64,000 nucleotides of DNA from Alectoria sarmentosa (Eukaryota; Ascomycota; Lecanoromycetes; Lecanorales; Parmeliaceae): the NCBI GenBank assembly GCA_009733775.1, contig WOGZ01000005.1, positions 124,001-188,000 of the forward strand, given 5' to 3'. The notes below the pieces were generated by a model, which saw nothing but the letters and a program-made list of their open reading frames with translations, did no database searches and was not told the origin of the DNA. This document shows positions 1 to 13,008 of the stretch, one piece after another. Made by a program: the position numbers and the translations under genes. Every line of letters starts with the position of its first letter. Positions within the stretch are counted from its first letter, which is position 1.

Positions 1-2439
1 CTCGTGTCTCCTGCAAAAAGGAGTCGTAGAAGTAGCCTAGAGTCTTTGCAAAACAACGATGAAAGGTGACCAGGTGGTAAACCTCGCTGTCACGAGCGGA
101 ATCAGTTCTCTCTACCAAAGCAGATGCGGTTCGTGAATGCTCCCTTTGTCGGTATAAAATGGCTAGGTCTCGACTGCTGGGTGAGAAGGACACTTTAAGG
201 ATCTCAAGCCTGGTACTTGAGCAGCCCCCCTCAGGCCTTATGTGAAGTTCGACTCTGCGTCGTACGTGGTCCTCAGCCAGGTCGTAGGTTTGTAGTACGC
301 CATCCCATTGAGTCATTACCAATTGAGCCAAGTTGCCAGGTTCAGACGGGTCCGAAGGAATTAAGACTGCGTTGCTCATCCCAGTGGTGCCAGGCTGAGG
401 AGCATACCTAGTAACATTGGCGAGGGCCCCAGCCGCGCAAGCACTCTGTGCCGCTCGTTTTCTGAAAAATAATAATAGATCAGGCGTAGGAAGGTCTGTG
501 AGTCCCAGGGTGAGCCCCGGTATGCGGTTCAGATGATGGAAAAGAAGTGATCTTGACAACGCCACCTGGAGGAACCGTTTGGATGTTAGGAGGGAAGCGA
601 AGAAAGTGCCCGCGTCCATATGCTTTGTGATTATCTGTAACAGCTCAGTTGGTAGTCGTAGTAAGGCGGAATTCTGTTCGATCTCCAATCTCGTCTCTGG
701 CCTTGCAAGGAAGGAGGAAGAAGCCCCATCTGGGATGTGAGGAGCCATTGTCATTGCGGTGCCAAGCTGGAGAAACGAATCAGACGGTGGAGAAATGCTC
801 AAGTGAGAGAGTGAGGCGTCATGCTTCAATCAGATACAACGATTGCTCCATCGACTTGCTTGGTAAAGAATCGATTGCAGTGAAGTTCCAAGTCTAGGCG
901 CGCGTTGTTCGTGACACCGACTCAGCCTTATCCACGCCTAGAGGCTTCTGATACCCACTGCTTAACACTTGATTATGTTATGATGTCGTACTACTACTGC
1001 TGCGGCATAGAATCAAAGTAGCTTTCCGATCGAAAAGCGTGGTGATAGCCACTGGCATGAGATTTAGCTGTTCACACGCTTCTAGCCAGAGTTAGAAGGG
1101 TATAAAGGTGCAGGTCAGGAAGCGCTACGTTGGCATAACAACGTCGACGCAGGCTCCAGGCAGGAGAAATGGCTGTCTGGGCACTGACTGGCATGTCTCA
1201 CGAGTGATAATTATATTACTGCACCCAGAGGTAACAAGCCAAGAAATATAGTCTGAACAGATTGCTTTGTGGACAGACCTCGTGCTCATCGTGGTTGCAC
1301 TGCACCTGCTTATTTTTTTTCTTTTTTTCTTTTCTTTTCCTGGCAGCACTCTTGGAGTAGACTTTTGCGCATTGTGCACTTTAGACTCTTTTTCAGGAAC
1401 GCTTTTGCTACATCATCACTGTCTTACGGAAATTGTACTTTGAGGGCTTACTTTCGACGGTCACTGCTGGACTCTGAAATAAGCCGGAGGGGGAGCTCAA
1501 GCTGACATGAGTGAAGCGCCAAAAAAAGCTGTCTGGGGTGGTTTCTCACAGGCGTCCAATGCCCGCCACCTCAACAGCTTCATCGAGAATGCGGCAATCA
1601 TCGCTTTCTTTGGAACCTCATAGTAATGCTACTCTCTTCTCAAACGTCAGCCTCCCGCTCTGTACACCACCTAAATTGCTTTGCACGCCACTTCAAAGCG
1701 CCCAAAGCGCTCTGATCATTTGGACTATGCCTGGTCGCAAGACCGGCCTTGCATCATAGCATTAAGATGTCTGTCTTTCAAAAGTTGTGCGGCAATTGTA
1801 AGAGGTCACACAACCCCTTCCTTGAGTCAGCAAGCACCCGTTCTTCCCTACCACTGGAGACGCTGAGCGAAGAGAAAAACAGAAGGATTTCAAGAAGTGG
1901 CCCAAGTCAAATTTGAGCCCACAGGGAAGTACAACCCTTCGTCATGAAAATTGGCTGTGCACTCGTGTGGCGTCCTTGATATCCTTGGTCTTCTACCTCC
2001 GTACAATGTCTCCTGATTCATGCAGTCACTCTTCTGGCTACTTAATCGTCTTCAGGTTCCGAACATGTAGGATGGAGACCCCACCAACTCGATAAGCAAT
2101 CCTCCGCGAAGGCTAACACACGGACACGCCACTTGATTACTGACGACATTGGTTCGATCACTCATCACTGGATTGCTCGAAATAGAGGATTTGCGTGCAA
2201 GCGAGGAAAGAAATATCGCTGGAGCTGATGTCATCATGTTGCTTTGATAGAAAAAAGGTTGATGGATCATTTGACCCAAGGGTGTGAGAGGACTCTCAGG
2301 ACCCGATATGTACCCCACCATCCTTTATTTGTGGCGGATTGGTGGTCTGGTCCCCAACGTAAGGTACTTTCTGTGGCTGTTCCGTTGTTCCGACTAGCCC
2401 TCAAAATGATGATGGATCCCCGCGAAGGCAGAAAGGCCA

Positions 2440-2476
2440 AGAAGAACGCCAAGAAGAACGCCAAGAAGAACGCCAA
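2440..2476. repeat. 12-bp tandem repeat (about 3 copies)
   Basis: A unit reading AAGAACGCCAAG is repeated head to tail about three times. On the + strand it would encode a Lys/Ala/Asn repeat, but the surrounding frame has no other sign of being a gene. Confidence 0.8.
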
Positions 2477-2924
2477 GCCAGCAACCGCGCTCGGCCGAGT
2501 TTCTGCGAGGAGGGCTAGGACTAGGAGTAAGTAAGGTAAGGTACTTTAGGTACTTTAAGGTAGTCGAGTAGTCTAGTTGATTGGTGGCCTGATGCCGCCA
2601 CATTTGATAAGAAGGGATCTGAGCATAAGTAAGGTATGTTCCTTCCGCTTGGTATGTAAGTAAAGTACTGGTCTTGGTCCTCCGACTGAGGCGTCTGAGT
2701 CAGATCCAGATGCGGCAGTAGAGGCGAATCTGAGATGTTCATGGCTTTTTTTCAACGTGCGTCATCAGATTCATCATTTCCCCGAAAAGTTGTTGTTACT
2801 TGAGAAGAAGAGGACATGACATGATTCACAGAGAACTCGGTACGGTATTCGTAATTTCGTAATCAAACACAACTCGGCAAGGTAATCATGACCCACTTGA
2901 TCATGTTCAGGCAAGTTCAGCAAA

Positions 2925-2959
2925 ATCCATCCATCCATCCATCCATCCAATCCATCCAT
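2925..2959. repeat. (ATCC)n microsatellite
   Basis: Tetranucleotide ATCC is repeated about eight times with one single-base interruption. Confidence 0.9.
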
Positions 2960-3316
2960 ACTCCATAGCCTTGTGGCAGAATAACAACCAAGCCTGCACC
3001 GAGTCCTTTCGCTACACGATTGAGAATTTCCGAGGACGCTCTCCACCAAAGTTAAGGCCGTACCTAGTGACGACGCGGTGCTTTGCTGACGAGAAATATT
3101 TGTATGTCCGTACCTATGACCGTGACCCTTGCGGTGCGTGGGACTAATCCAAGAATGTATGTCAGATGCTTTATGGTGTGCAGAGTGAGATGGTCCATAC
3201 CTACCTCGGCCCGGGTCTGGACCAAGGCGAACATGTTGCATCAACATGCCTTTGTTCGAGTCTGCTCCTCTCGTCCTGGGACACAATGATTCGGGCGGGG
3301 GTCAGACGTGGAGACT

Positions 3317-3356
3317 GCACTTATGCACTTATGCACTTATGCACTTATGCACTTAC
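3317..3356. repeat. 8-bp tandem repeat GCACTTAT
   Basis: The 8-mer GCACTTAT occurs about five times head to tail, and the last copy is degenerate. Confidence 0.9.
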
Positions 3357-3720
3357 TTGAGGCGCCGTTAACTTAAGCCTTCCATGTGTGTAGGTAGATA
3401 ATGCAGGGTCTTCTAAATACAGATTTTCACCCAACACCTCTCTTGTGGCTCGCGTCGCCCTCTTCCCCAGAGACGACTCACTAAGACATCTGGTCGGTCT
3501 CGACCCATCCTTCAAACGAGGTAATGATTGGCTTTACCTCCTCTTCCCGTCATGCATTTTCTCCGGGACAAATGAGGTAGGTACTATCGACCATCAAAAT
3601 CAGATCATGCAAAAAGACCGCCTCATGACGTTATCTGAATACCATCTTCCCGTTTCACTTTTGAGCAAGGAACCAATCACCCAAGTAAGGAGTCCAAAAG
3701 GCAGCCAGAAACGCGGACGG

Positions 3721-3779
3721 AAAGACGTAAAGACGTAAAGACGCAAAGACGCAAAGGCGCAGAGACTCAAAGACTTCAA
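3721..3779. repeat. Degenerate 8-bp repeat AAAGACGY
   Basis: About five near-perfect copies of AAAGACGT/AAAGACGC run into increasingly diverged copies towards 3780. It lies in non-coding sequence upstream of tmpA. Confidence 0.8.
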
Positions 3780-4538
3780 GGCTCAACGACTCAAAGAACA
3801 ATAATCATCCGGAGTCAACCTCCGTTATGCTTGCTAATTCGCTTCAGATTCCCCTCGTCGACTCTGTTTTGCCCGCCTGGTGCAGCCGAGTTGGCAAACG
3901 ATGCCACCTTCCCTCTCGTGGTAACAAAACTCCCCTCGACCTCCTCTTGGCCCTGGAACTTCGTCATACGTGACTGCCTGCTATCATCATTTTATATGCC
4001 TGAAACCTCAAGCCCTTCAACAGGATTTGCGCCCGAGCAAATTCGAAGAATAGTGCATCTCTTAGCGTGCCTTATTCTCGTCCATCCTTCCAGCTGAACG
4101 TCCCATCGACCCATGAACCGCCCTTTTTCATCCTTCCCTAGCACCATTTCCTTGTCAGCTTTGGCCCCGAGGAAGCCATCTTTTCTATCCTTCACCAACC
4201 CTCTTTGTCTCCGCTTACTGTGCCGTTCCTAAAGGAACGACACCAGACCTTGTGCTATCTCTTTGCTGCTACAAACTTGGTGCTTTCACTTGACTTGGAG
4301 TCCGCCGCCATGGGCCGGGATACGCAAATCGATGGCACCTGATGGCAAAGCACATGCCACTGATAACCGCTTTCATTTGATTTCGCCATCCTTATGTGTG
4401 CCGCCCCTTCGTACGTACTGGCTAAATCCTGCAACGTCGAGACCTCTTTCCTTCAAGAAGATACTCATACGCGGAGCTCTGGGGGCTCTTACCTCTCCGT
4501 TCTTTGCTTCATCTTCTTCGTGGTACTGAGCGGACAAA

Positions 4539-6254
4539 ATGTCAAAAGTCGAGAAGAGAGATCAAGACCCTTCGTCCCCATCCGCCGACCTGCATGATGT
4601 CGATTCGGCCAACGGCTCCACCGCTCAGGGTTCTTTGGCAGAGTCTACTACCTCTGTCTACACCGCGAGAGAAGACTTCTTCCGGCTGGAAGACCTCACC
4701 CTCGAAAAAGCCACCAACTTGGGGTATCCAACGGAGCAAACTTTTGAACAATCATTTGGTTCGAATGTTTCGTCTGAAGATCTGGAGAAAGGGGTTGTTG
4801 CTCCGGTCCTGGTTCAGCAACAGCTTGGAGCACACGACTATGAGAAGTCAGATGCGTTGCAAGTGATGAAGAACCGTCCAGAAGCAGTAGCGTCATATAA
4901 GATCTCTCGTCCTCCAGATCAACTACAAAACCTGCCACGCAAGCGTGATCGCAGGATATTGAGGGGGTTGCGCTACAATCTTCTGGCAGTGTATCAGCGA
5001 CTCTTCTCCGTTGTATTCATGGGCAATATGATCGCTTTCACAATCGAGCTAGTGTTACACAGGCACTCAGACCCCTTTGGCCCACCTTTGGGTACCCTAG
5101 CCACCGCTGTCGCGGCTAACGTCATGGGCGCGATCCTGATCAGGCAGGAATATGTCATCAACGCTCTGTACAACATCTTCTGTTGGACCCCTCTCTGGAT
5201 GCCATTACGGTTTCGCCGCGTGGCTTCAAAGTTGTACCATTTTGGGGGCGTGCATAGCGGTTGCGCCGTCTCGGCAACGGCATGGTTCGTCTTATATTCG
5301 GCACTAGTCACTCAAAGATATGCGGACGGAACCTTCAACGAGCCCGCGGTCATCGCCATCACCTACGTCTTACTGGCGCTGTTCCTCGCACTTTGCCTTT
5401 TTGCAATTCCAAAGCTCCGAATAGTTTCGCACAATACGTTCGAGGCTGTGCATCGTTTCGGGGGCTGGGCTGCTGTTGCTTTGTTTTGGGTCGAGATCCT
5501 TCTTGTTTTGCACGCAGAATCGAACATTCCTGGAACGGATTCTTTTGGATCATTGGTGGTCCAAGCTCCAGCATGCTGGTTCCTGCTCGTCGTCACGTTT
5601 CTCATCATACTGCCGTGGATACGGCTCCGAAAAGTCGAAGCCTTTCCAGAGGTCCTGTCTAAACATGCGGTCCGCATTCACTTCAAATACTCGTACAAAA
5701 ACATTGGCAATGTCATCGGGTTACGCATCACTCACAATCCGATGAAGGAATGGCATGCGTTTGCAACCATTCCGGATGCTGACGGCTCATCATTTTCCCT
5801 GATTGTATCTGATAATGGAGATTGGACGAAAAAGCAGATTATGGAGCCGGCACGTTCTTATTGGATTCGTGGTATTCCTGTTACAGGGATCCTGCGCATG
5901 GCTACCGTATTTAGGCGGATTGTGCTCGTGGCAACGGGGTCAGGCATCGGTCCATGTCTATCTTTCCTCATCTCCCACCCGATGCCCTGCCGCTTGTTGT
6001 GGTCTACCCCCAATCCAGTTCAGACGTACGGGGAGAATGTCATGCAGGCAGTCGCAAAAGCAGATCCCGAGGCCATGATCATTGATACACGGGCTTCCGG
6101 ACGCCCAGATGTGGTAGCGTTGACTTATCATCTCTATCTAGAGACAAAGGCTGAGAGCGTTTTCGTCATCTCGAATCCTTATCTGACGTCAAAGCTCGTC
6201 TATGGCTTGGAAAGCAGAGGTATACCAGCTTATGGACCCATCTGGGATTCGTAA
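4539..6254 (+). CDS. tmpA: TmpA-like membrane FAD/NAD(P)-dependent oxidoreductase
   Basis: This is an intronless frame of 571 residues. About 150 polar N-terminal residues precede a run of hydrophobic segments, beginning near VVFMGNMIAFTIELVL and continuing through ALFLALCLFAIPKL and FLLVVTFLIILPWI. A C-terminal nucleotide-binding module follows, with VATGSGIGPCLSFL near residues 464-477 and the ending GIPAYGPIWDS. This architecture matches Aspergillus TmpA, a membrane oxidoreductase implicated in producing a conidiation signal. The same C-terminal module occurs in NRPS-like and ferric-reductase-like fungal proteins. The length agrees with the family. The start codon is the first in the frame and is followed by an acidic, Ser-rich leader. 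A broken acyl-CoA ligase lies 0.8 kb downstream on the same strand. The family assignment is firm; orthology to tmpA itself is likely rather than proven. Confidence 0.8.
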   Translation: MSKVEKRDQDPSSPSADLHDVDSANGSTAQGSLAESTTSVYTAREDFFRLEDLTLEKATNLGYPTEQTFEQSFGSNVSSEDLEKGVVAPVLVQQQLGAHDYEKSDALQVMKNRPEAVASYKISRPPDQLQNLPRKRDRRILRGLRYNLLAVYQRLFSVVFMGNMIAFTIELVLHRHSDPFGPPLGTLATAVAANVMGAILIRQEYVINALYNIFCWTPLWMPLRFRRVASKLYHFGGVHSGCAVSATAWFVLYSALVTQRYADGTFNEPAVIAITYVLLALFLALCLFAIPKLRIVSHNTFEAVHRFGGWAAVALFWVEILLVLHAESNIPGTDSFGSLVVQAPACWFLLVVTFLIILPWIRLRKVEAFPEVLSKHAVRIHFKYSYKNIGNVIGLRITHNPMKEWHAFATIPDADGSSFSLIVSDNGDWTKKQIMEPARSYWIRGIPVTGILRMATVFRRIVLVATGSGIGPCLSFLISHPMPCRLLWSTPNPVQTYGENVMQAVAKADPEAMIIDTRASGRPDVVALTYHLYLETKAESVFVISNPYLTSKLVYGLESRGIPAYGPIWDS

Positions 6255-7088
6255 TAGGATGACGAGAAGCACTCATGGAAGAAGCGTTCAGCACTCCTGG
6301 ACTTGCATTCTGCTCTGCATGTGGGAGCACAGTACTCCAAGATTCTTGGGTGCGACTTCTTTCGAAAATGTTTGGGAATCGAAACGATGGCATGGCACTC
6401 TTCTGGTAGCCTCAGGCTTTAAATCTTACCATGGTCGCAGGCAACGACCACGACCTAGAGAAGCTGCACATTGATCATTTGAATGTCGTTGCTGGCGCTG
6501 CTTCTGTTCCTGATCAGCTCACTTCGCCTTGGAGACGAGGATTGGCAAGGCCAGAGCCTCTTCGTCAATTGCGACCTCTATTCTTGGATGTTAACCGGAA
6601 TGTTCGACTCCCATGTCACTATCAGAGTGACTTTTCGCAAGTGGTTTCACCACTTCGCTACCACATCACCTTCGAGTTCAAGGCTTCTATGTACGACTAT
6701 TGGAGTAGCCGCGTATCGGTGGTTTTGACATATCAAGTACCCCGAGTACTCGGCAACAGAGGTCTCGAAGAATTCTATCGTGGCTCTCGTTTCATCTAGC
6801 ATTGACTGGTGTCGCCGCGGTCATGTCTGCGTCGAGGCGAGACAAGTTTTCGATCAGACGAATTTTTTGGGAGAACGTTACAAAGGTATCATCAGAGCAT
6901 AAATAGAAGTTTTATGTCAGATATCATGTGTCGAGTTGACGACGGCTCTCGCTCCGTTAAGATATTTGCACCTTTGCTGGGTCTTGCTTGGCAGCTTGGC
7001 TACACCCGTCGCTCACCATCTTGACCCAAGAACCCTTTTGGGTCAAACATGTCGCTGCCTCCCGACGCGAAACTCTGACAAAAGGCGG
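6255..7088. other. Intergenic sequence, no supported gene
   Basis: Only short overlapping frames without recognisable motifs occur between tmpA and the ligase remnant. If the ligase was once full length, its upstream domains should lie here, but I could not recognise any AMP-binding core motif. Confidence 0.5.
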
Positions 7089-7402
7089 CAAGATCTCATC
7101 AAAGTCCGTGGCTGACAAGTCGTCCCACGGAATTCAAAGCCATCTTTCTTACCCACCCTTCCGTCGCGAACGCTGCAGTCGTCGGCATATCAGTCCCCGA
7201 AGGCGATGGCGAAGTTCCACGCGCCTTTATCGAGCTCAAATCCAAAATCATTCCAGAGCGCGTGATACTTTTCTTGGTTGCAGCCGATTTAGAAGAAGCG
7301 ACAGAAGAGCTTGTCAAAGGCTATGTAGAAGAAATGCTGGCGCGCTGTAAGTGGCTCGATGGTGGTGTGGGATTTTTCAAGAGTATACCAAGAAATGCGT
7401 AA
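7089..7402 (+). pseudogene. Remnant of acyl-CoA ligase (4-coumarate-CoA ligase-like) C-terminal domain
   Basis: The + strand preserves the C-terminal AMP-binding domain. DLIKVRG leads to a TGA where the family has Trp, a one-base loss follows near 7128, and then comes a long open stretch with THPSVANAAVVGIS, GEVPRAFIELK, GYVEEMLAR, KWLDGG and SIPRNA. It stops at TAA just where SGKIL is expected, so the final catalytic Lys motif is missing. The stop (TGG to TGA) and an apparent Glu-to-Lys change are G-to-A transitions, as RIP or cytosine deamination would give. Nothing upstream looks like the ligase core. Such ligases generate acyl-CoA or acyl-AMP esters, but this copy cannot be functional. 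It could be the relic of a gene once paired with tmpA, or an unrelated duplicate. Confidence 0.8.
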
Positions 7403-8427
7403 GGGAGAGTGATAATGGTCAAGCTTAGGGATATGGATAAAGAGGTGGGAAAGATTTTCACCATAGATTAAGGAGAGAGTTTGAAGGGAGTCAAGGCTGA
7501 GGACCCTCCGGCCGAGACAAGCGTTAATGGGCACAGGACTGAGGGCGAAAAGTTGAATGAGAAGATGACGAAGAGAATCAAGGGGAACGGGATAAAGCTA
7601 ACGGGGTACTTGGAAACGGGGAGCAGAGGAAAAGCGTCAAGCGCGGTGTCAGTGGTGAAGACGAGACACTGTTGCTGGGAAAACGGCAAAGGCCCAAAGG
7701 TGAGAAGATGTTTTCGCATGTCAAGTACGCTGCTTGAATCGCTGGTACATAGCAACAGCCAATGACCAACTGTTGGGCTTGCAATATAGTAATAACATGT
7801 ACAAAGATGCGGGCGCTGACTGGATAAAGGTTGAGAAGGATGGAACCGGGGTGTTGTAGAAGTAGAGAGACTGTTAGAGCAGATGTTGCTATGTACAATG
7901 CTTCATGGAGCTGACAGATCCTTGCGCAGAGATGCATTCTTGCATACATCAGATATATCAGGGGAAGCCTTGAATGCACAAATTACCTACGCTAGGCCTA
8001 CTTGCGTTTAGCGTATAATGCTGGATGCGCAAACGCCTCCGTCGACGCACTCGATCTGGTATCTCAGTCCAGGTACACCGTACATAGGCGATAAACAGCT
8101 GTTTGATGGGCAGCGCGGTATTAGGCCATAGTTGTTTTTTCTTCTTCTTCTTTTTCTCCTCCTTCTCCTTCTCCTTCTCCTTCTTCCTCCTCTACAATTC
8201 CTACTCTACCATCCTTCTCAACAACGTTGTGCCAGAAGGACGGGAGGACAGAACAGAAGAAAGACCAGAAGCATCAACACAAGCCCGCGGCTACACACTC
8301 TGGGCCCTGATCGACAAGCTCAGCTCTGTGCAGTGATAGCTTGGAACCAAATAAGCGCCCAACAACACGCTCTCTCCTCAAACCTTTCAGTCTTCACGAC
8401 CTACAACCATTACCCCACCGGCATATA
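7403..8427. other. Intergenic region and SR-kinase promoter
   Basis: I see no supportable gene. The last 300 bases contain a CTT/TTC-rich tract (8132-8195), typical of fungal promoters, and pyrimidine-rich sequence running up to the SR-kinase start codon at 8428. Confidence 0.5.
8132..8195 (+). promoter_or_regulatory. Pyrimidine (CTT/CTCC) tract upstream of SR-protein kinase gene
   Basis: An almost pure C/T stretch on the + strand lies about 230-300 bases before the kinase start. Such tracts are common around fungal core promoters. The promoter role is inferred from position only. Confidence 0.45.
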
Positions 8428-10477
<2,050 letters not shown>

Positions 10478-11127
10478 TGGGCTCAATCAAAGGATCGCTA
10501 CCGGTGGATTGGACATGCAACGCTCATTTAGCAAGGCGATCGGGTTCCGCAGTGGGTGGTAGTATATTGTCCTCTAGACGAGTGGTAGCGTGGATTGGTT
10601 TGGGCCGCTACTTGTAACGATGAATCACAATGCATAGATGCAATCCTTGTTCGTTATATCTACTAGTTATAAGAGAATGCCGAGGGAAGTGTCATATTGT
10701 GCATGAAGAAGACAAGCTGTGTGTGTGTGTGTGTATGTAAGTAGTGTTGTCAAAGAAAGGATGTGATGACTCGCGATTGGGCCGCATCAGTGTATCTTAT
10801 TATACCGAGACATGAATACGCACCCCTGGAGATGTGGATGCCGCACCCGCACCCGTACCCGTACCCGCGCCGGACTGACTGTGCGTCCAGCCTAGACTTG
10901 GGCCCAAGACGGCGAGACCTAGGTGCCTAGGTATCTCAACTGGGAGGTAGGGAGCCGGTCGTGGTGCCTAGACATGCCCGTCTCGTTCATACACCAATCC
11001 AACAGGCCAAACATTTCCCCGAGTTCGAGTTCGCTTTCTTATAATTAATTTATCATGCCACCTGTAGGTCTGGTCGTCGAATACAATCTGACCATACTGA
11101 CTCACTTGACCTTGTTCTGTCACAGCC
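10478..11127. other. Intergenic region
   Basis: This is the 3' flank of the SR kinase. It includes a short GT microsatellite near 10720 and a CCCGCA/CCCGTA hexamer run at about 10842-10870. I see no gene. Confidence 0.5.
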
Positions 11128-12107
11128 ATGGTCCACGAACCCAGCTCCCAAGGTACGCATGTCCATGTCCATGTCCATGTTCCTAATCTTGTTACTTGCA
11201 TGCCCTTGGGGCTCTACTGAATCAAGTCCTCTACCGAAAGAATCCCTTCTTTGCATCGATGGCTGCTTTTGCAAGGCACTTTCTAAAAATCCATCCATCG
11301 TACACATGTCTCTCTACTCTACTTAGTCTGCTAGCTATACTATTGCGAACATCTTGCCTATCCTGGGCATGCCCGTCTCTGATGGCATGTACAGACAGAG
11401 TCCGCGCGCGAAGCCCGCAAGTCTTTCTACTGTGATCTCTGCCAAAAGGGGTACAGCCGGATCAATGAGTTCGAGGCACATGAGGGGAGCTATGACCATC
11501 AGCATAAGAAGGTTCGTGTCTTTCTCTCATCCTTTAGGTTGTAAGAGGACCATTATGCCCATGGATATCATTACCTCTTGGTAGAGGACTGAAAGGCATC
11601 GAGGCATTCCAAAACATTGAGACGAAGATGCTCCATGTTGGCACTTTTGGCGGGTTCCCATTCCTATATTTCAGCACTCAGTGGCTCCTCAAGTTTCACC
11701 TCCAGGCATAAATTCGCAGTTCTCGTACACAATGCACTAAGCACGTTTCCCTTCAGCGTCTCAAAGAAATGAAACAAATGTCGCGAGATCCCCTCGCGGC
11801 CGCAAAAGCACGCAAAGCCGAACGTCGAGCCGACGAAAAGTCCGGAGGCATCACCATTAAGCCCGTGTCTCTTCTTGCTGCGGAAACCACGAAACCCATA
11901 GGCTTCAAAAAGGGTGGGTTCAAGAACGCTTTTGGAAGTGCTGACGACGACGAAGAGATGGACGATGAGAAGCAGACGAAGGCAGAGCCAAGGGTGGAAG
12001 GATGGAAGGTGGCAGAGCCCCTCGAGGTGGAGAGTGATGAGGACTGGGGAGATTATGATCCGAGACGGCCGACGGGGTGCTGGGAGGATTGTCCTAGCAA
12101 GCGGTGA
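11128..12107 (+). CDS. C2H2 zinc-finger protein (GPATCH8/ZNF804-type finger)
   Basis: The three-exon model (11128-11152, 11399-11511, 11757-12107) gives 162 residues. The core is one C2H2 finger, YCDLCQKGYSRINEFEAHEG followed by SYDHQHKKRLKEMKQM, which matches the finger of human GPATCH8/ZNF804 proteins and their fungal relatives. A basic Ala/Arg helix (DPLAAAKARKAERRADEK) and an acidic, Trp-containing tail follow. The last intron (GTTCGT donor, CACTAAG branch, TTCAG acceptor) is well supported because it restores the conserved HKKRLKEMK. The first intron (246 nt) and the 25-nt first exon are inferred from phase and a good GTACGC donor, so the true N-terminus may differ. The function is probably RNA-related but is not established from sequence. 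Confidence 0.72.
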
Positions 12108-13008
12108 TAGCACGGGAGTCCACGCAAAAGTTGAGGGCGGTGAGGAGCCATGGGTATGAGGTATGAGTGAGGATGTCGAAGCCGGATAGACACCAGGAGA
12201 AAACTTTTTGCGGTATGGATTCAAGCCACCCACGTCTCCATGATACCAGCCCATTCTCCCAAGATTACCGATCTGTGGCGGCTGATCTGTCCTGCTTCTG
12301 ATGACCTCAGCCTATACACGCCATGGTCGCTGTCGACTATGGGTTTGAGACCTCAAGTCTATAGTCATCCGTCCCCTGTCCGAGCTCATTGTGCTTCAGA
12401 AGCGGGGACATGACACTCCAAAGATACTCTACTGTAAGATTGCTTCACCAAAGTCCGCAGTTGCATTCGTACACGAGGGCCAGAGCCTCGGAAGGGTAGC
12501 ATTGTTTTGAACGCTGGCATACTCAAAGAGCCGCTTTGGAGTGCGAGTGTGATCGTCTGATCGCGGTCAATCTTGATATACCTCAAGCTCTCGGACAGCA
12601 GCAATTCCCCCAAAGATCATCCGTCCTCAACTGACCAAAGTGCGTTCGTCAGTCCCCTTTTGATACCGATCGTTTGGGCTCCTTGCCCTTCAAGTACTTT
12701 GATTTCGGTCACCATGTGTGCTTTCGATGCAGTTTTGGCTATGAATCGGTCAAATATTTGATTCGTTGACTATCAACTATTGGACCGAACCCCCGACGGG
12801 CAGAAAAGAAAATGTGACCATCCCATGAGACGTCCATGATTGCGTGACTACTCTCCACCAAACACGTTGACCCCGTCATACCCCAACGAGTTCGCTCTGC
12901 ATTCCCTAACAAATTCCACCATGCTGCGCACTAGATCCAGTCAATAAACCGGTTTCGAAGATGCGAAAGGCCATTGGTAAAACCTACAAACCCATCTCGA
13001 TGGTGCAA
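12108..13008. other. Intergenic region, no supported gene
   Basis: Short frames on both strands show no recognisable motif and no consistent splicing. The region contains the 3' flank of the zinc-finger gene and the 3' flank of the convergent minus-strand gene. Confidence 0.5.

Larger units (their letters stand above)
1..4538. other. Gene-poor 5' region, no supported gene
   Basis: No open frame here is longer than about 170 codons, none shows a family motif I recognise, and none links to another by plausible splice sites. Composition is ordinary, not AT-rich. The last kilobase before tmpA is pyrimidine-rich and probably includes its promoter and 5' UTR. Several short tandem repeats are listed separately. 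I cannot exclude a small orphan gene or a long non-coding RNA. Confidence 0.5.

Noticed and set aside
641..700. tRNA-like A box (AGCTCAGTTGGTAG) followed by a TTCGATCTCC motif
   Set aside because: The spacing between the two boxes is about 32 bases, too short for a tRNA, and no acceptor stem or anticodon arm can be drawn.
2917..2960. CRISPR-like direct repeats
   Set aside because: These are simple tetranucleotide repeats without spacers, and the organism is a eukaryote.
2774..3286. 170-codon minus-strand frame
   Set aside because: It runs through microsatellite sequence, has no motif and no splice-linked neighbours, and its composition looks like chance.
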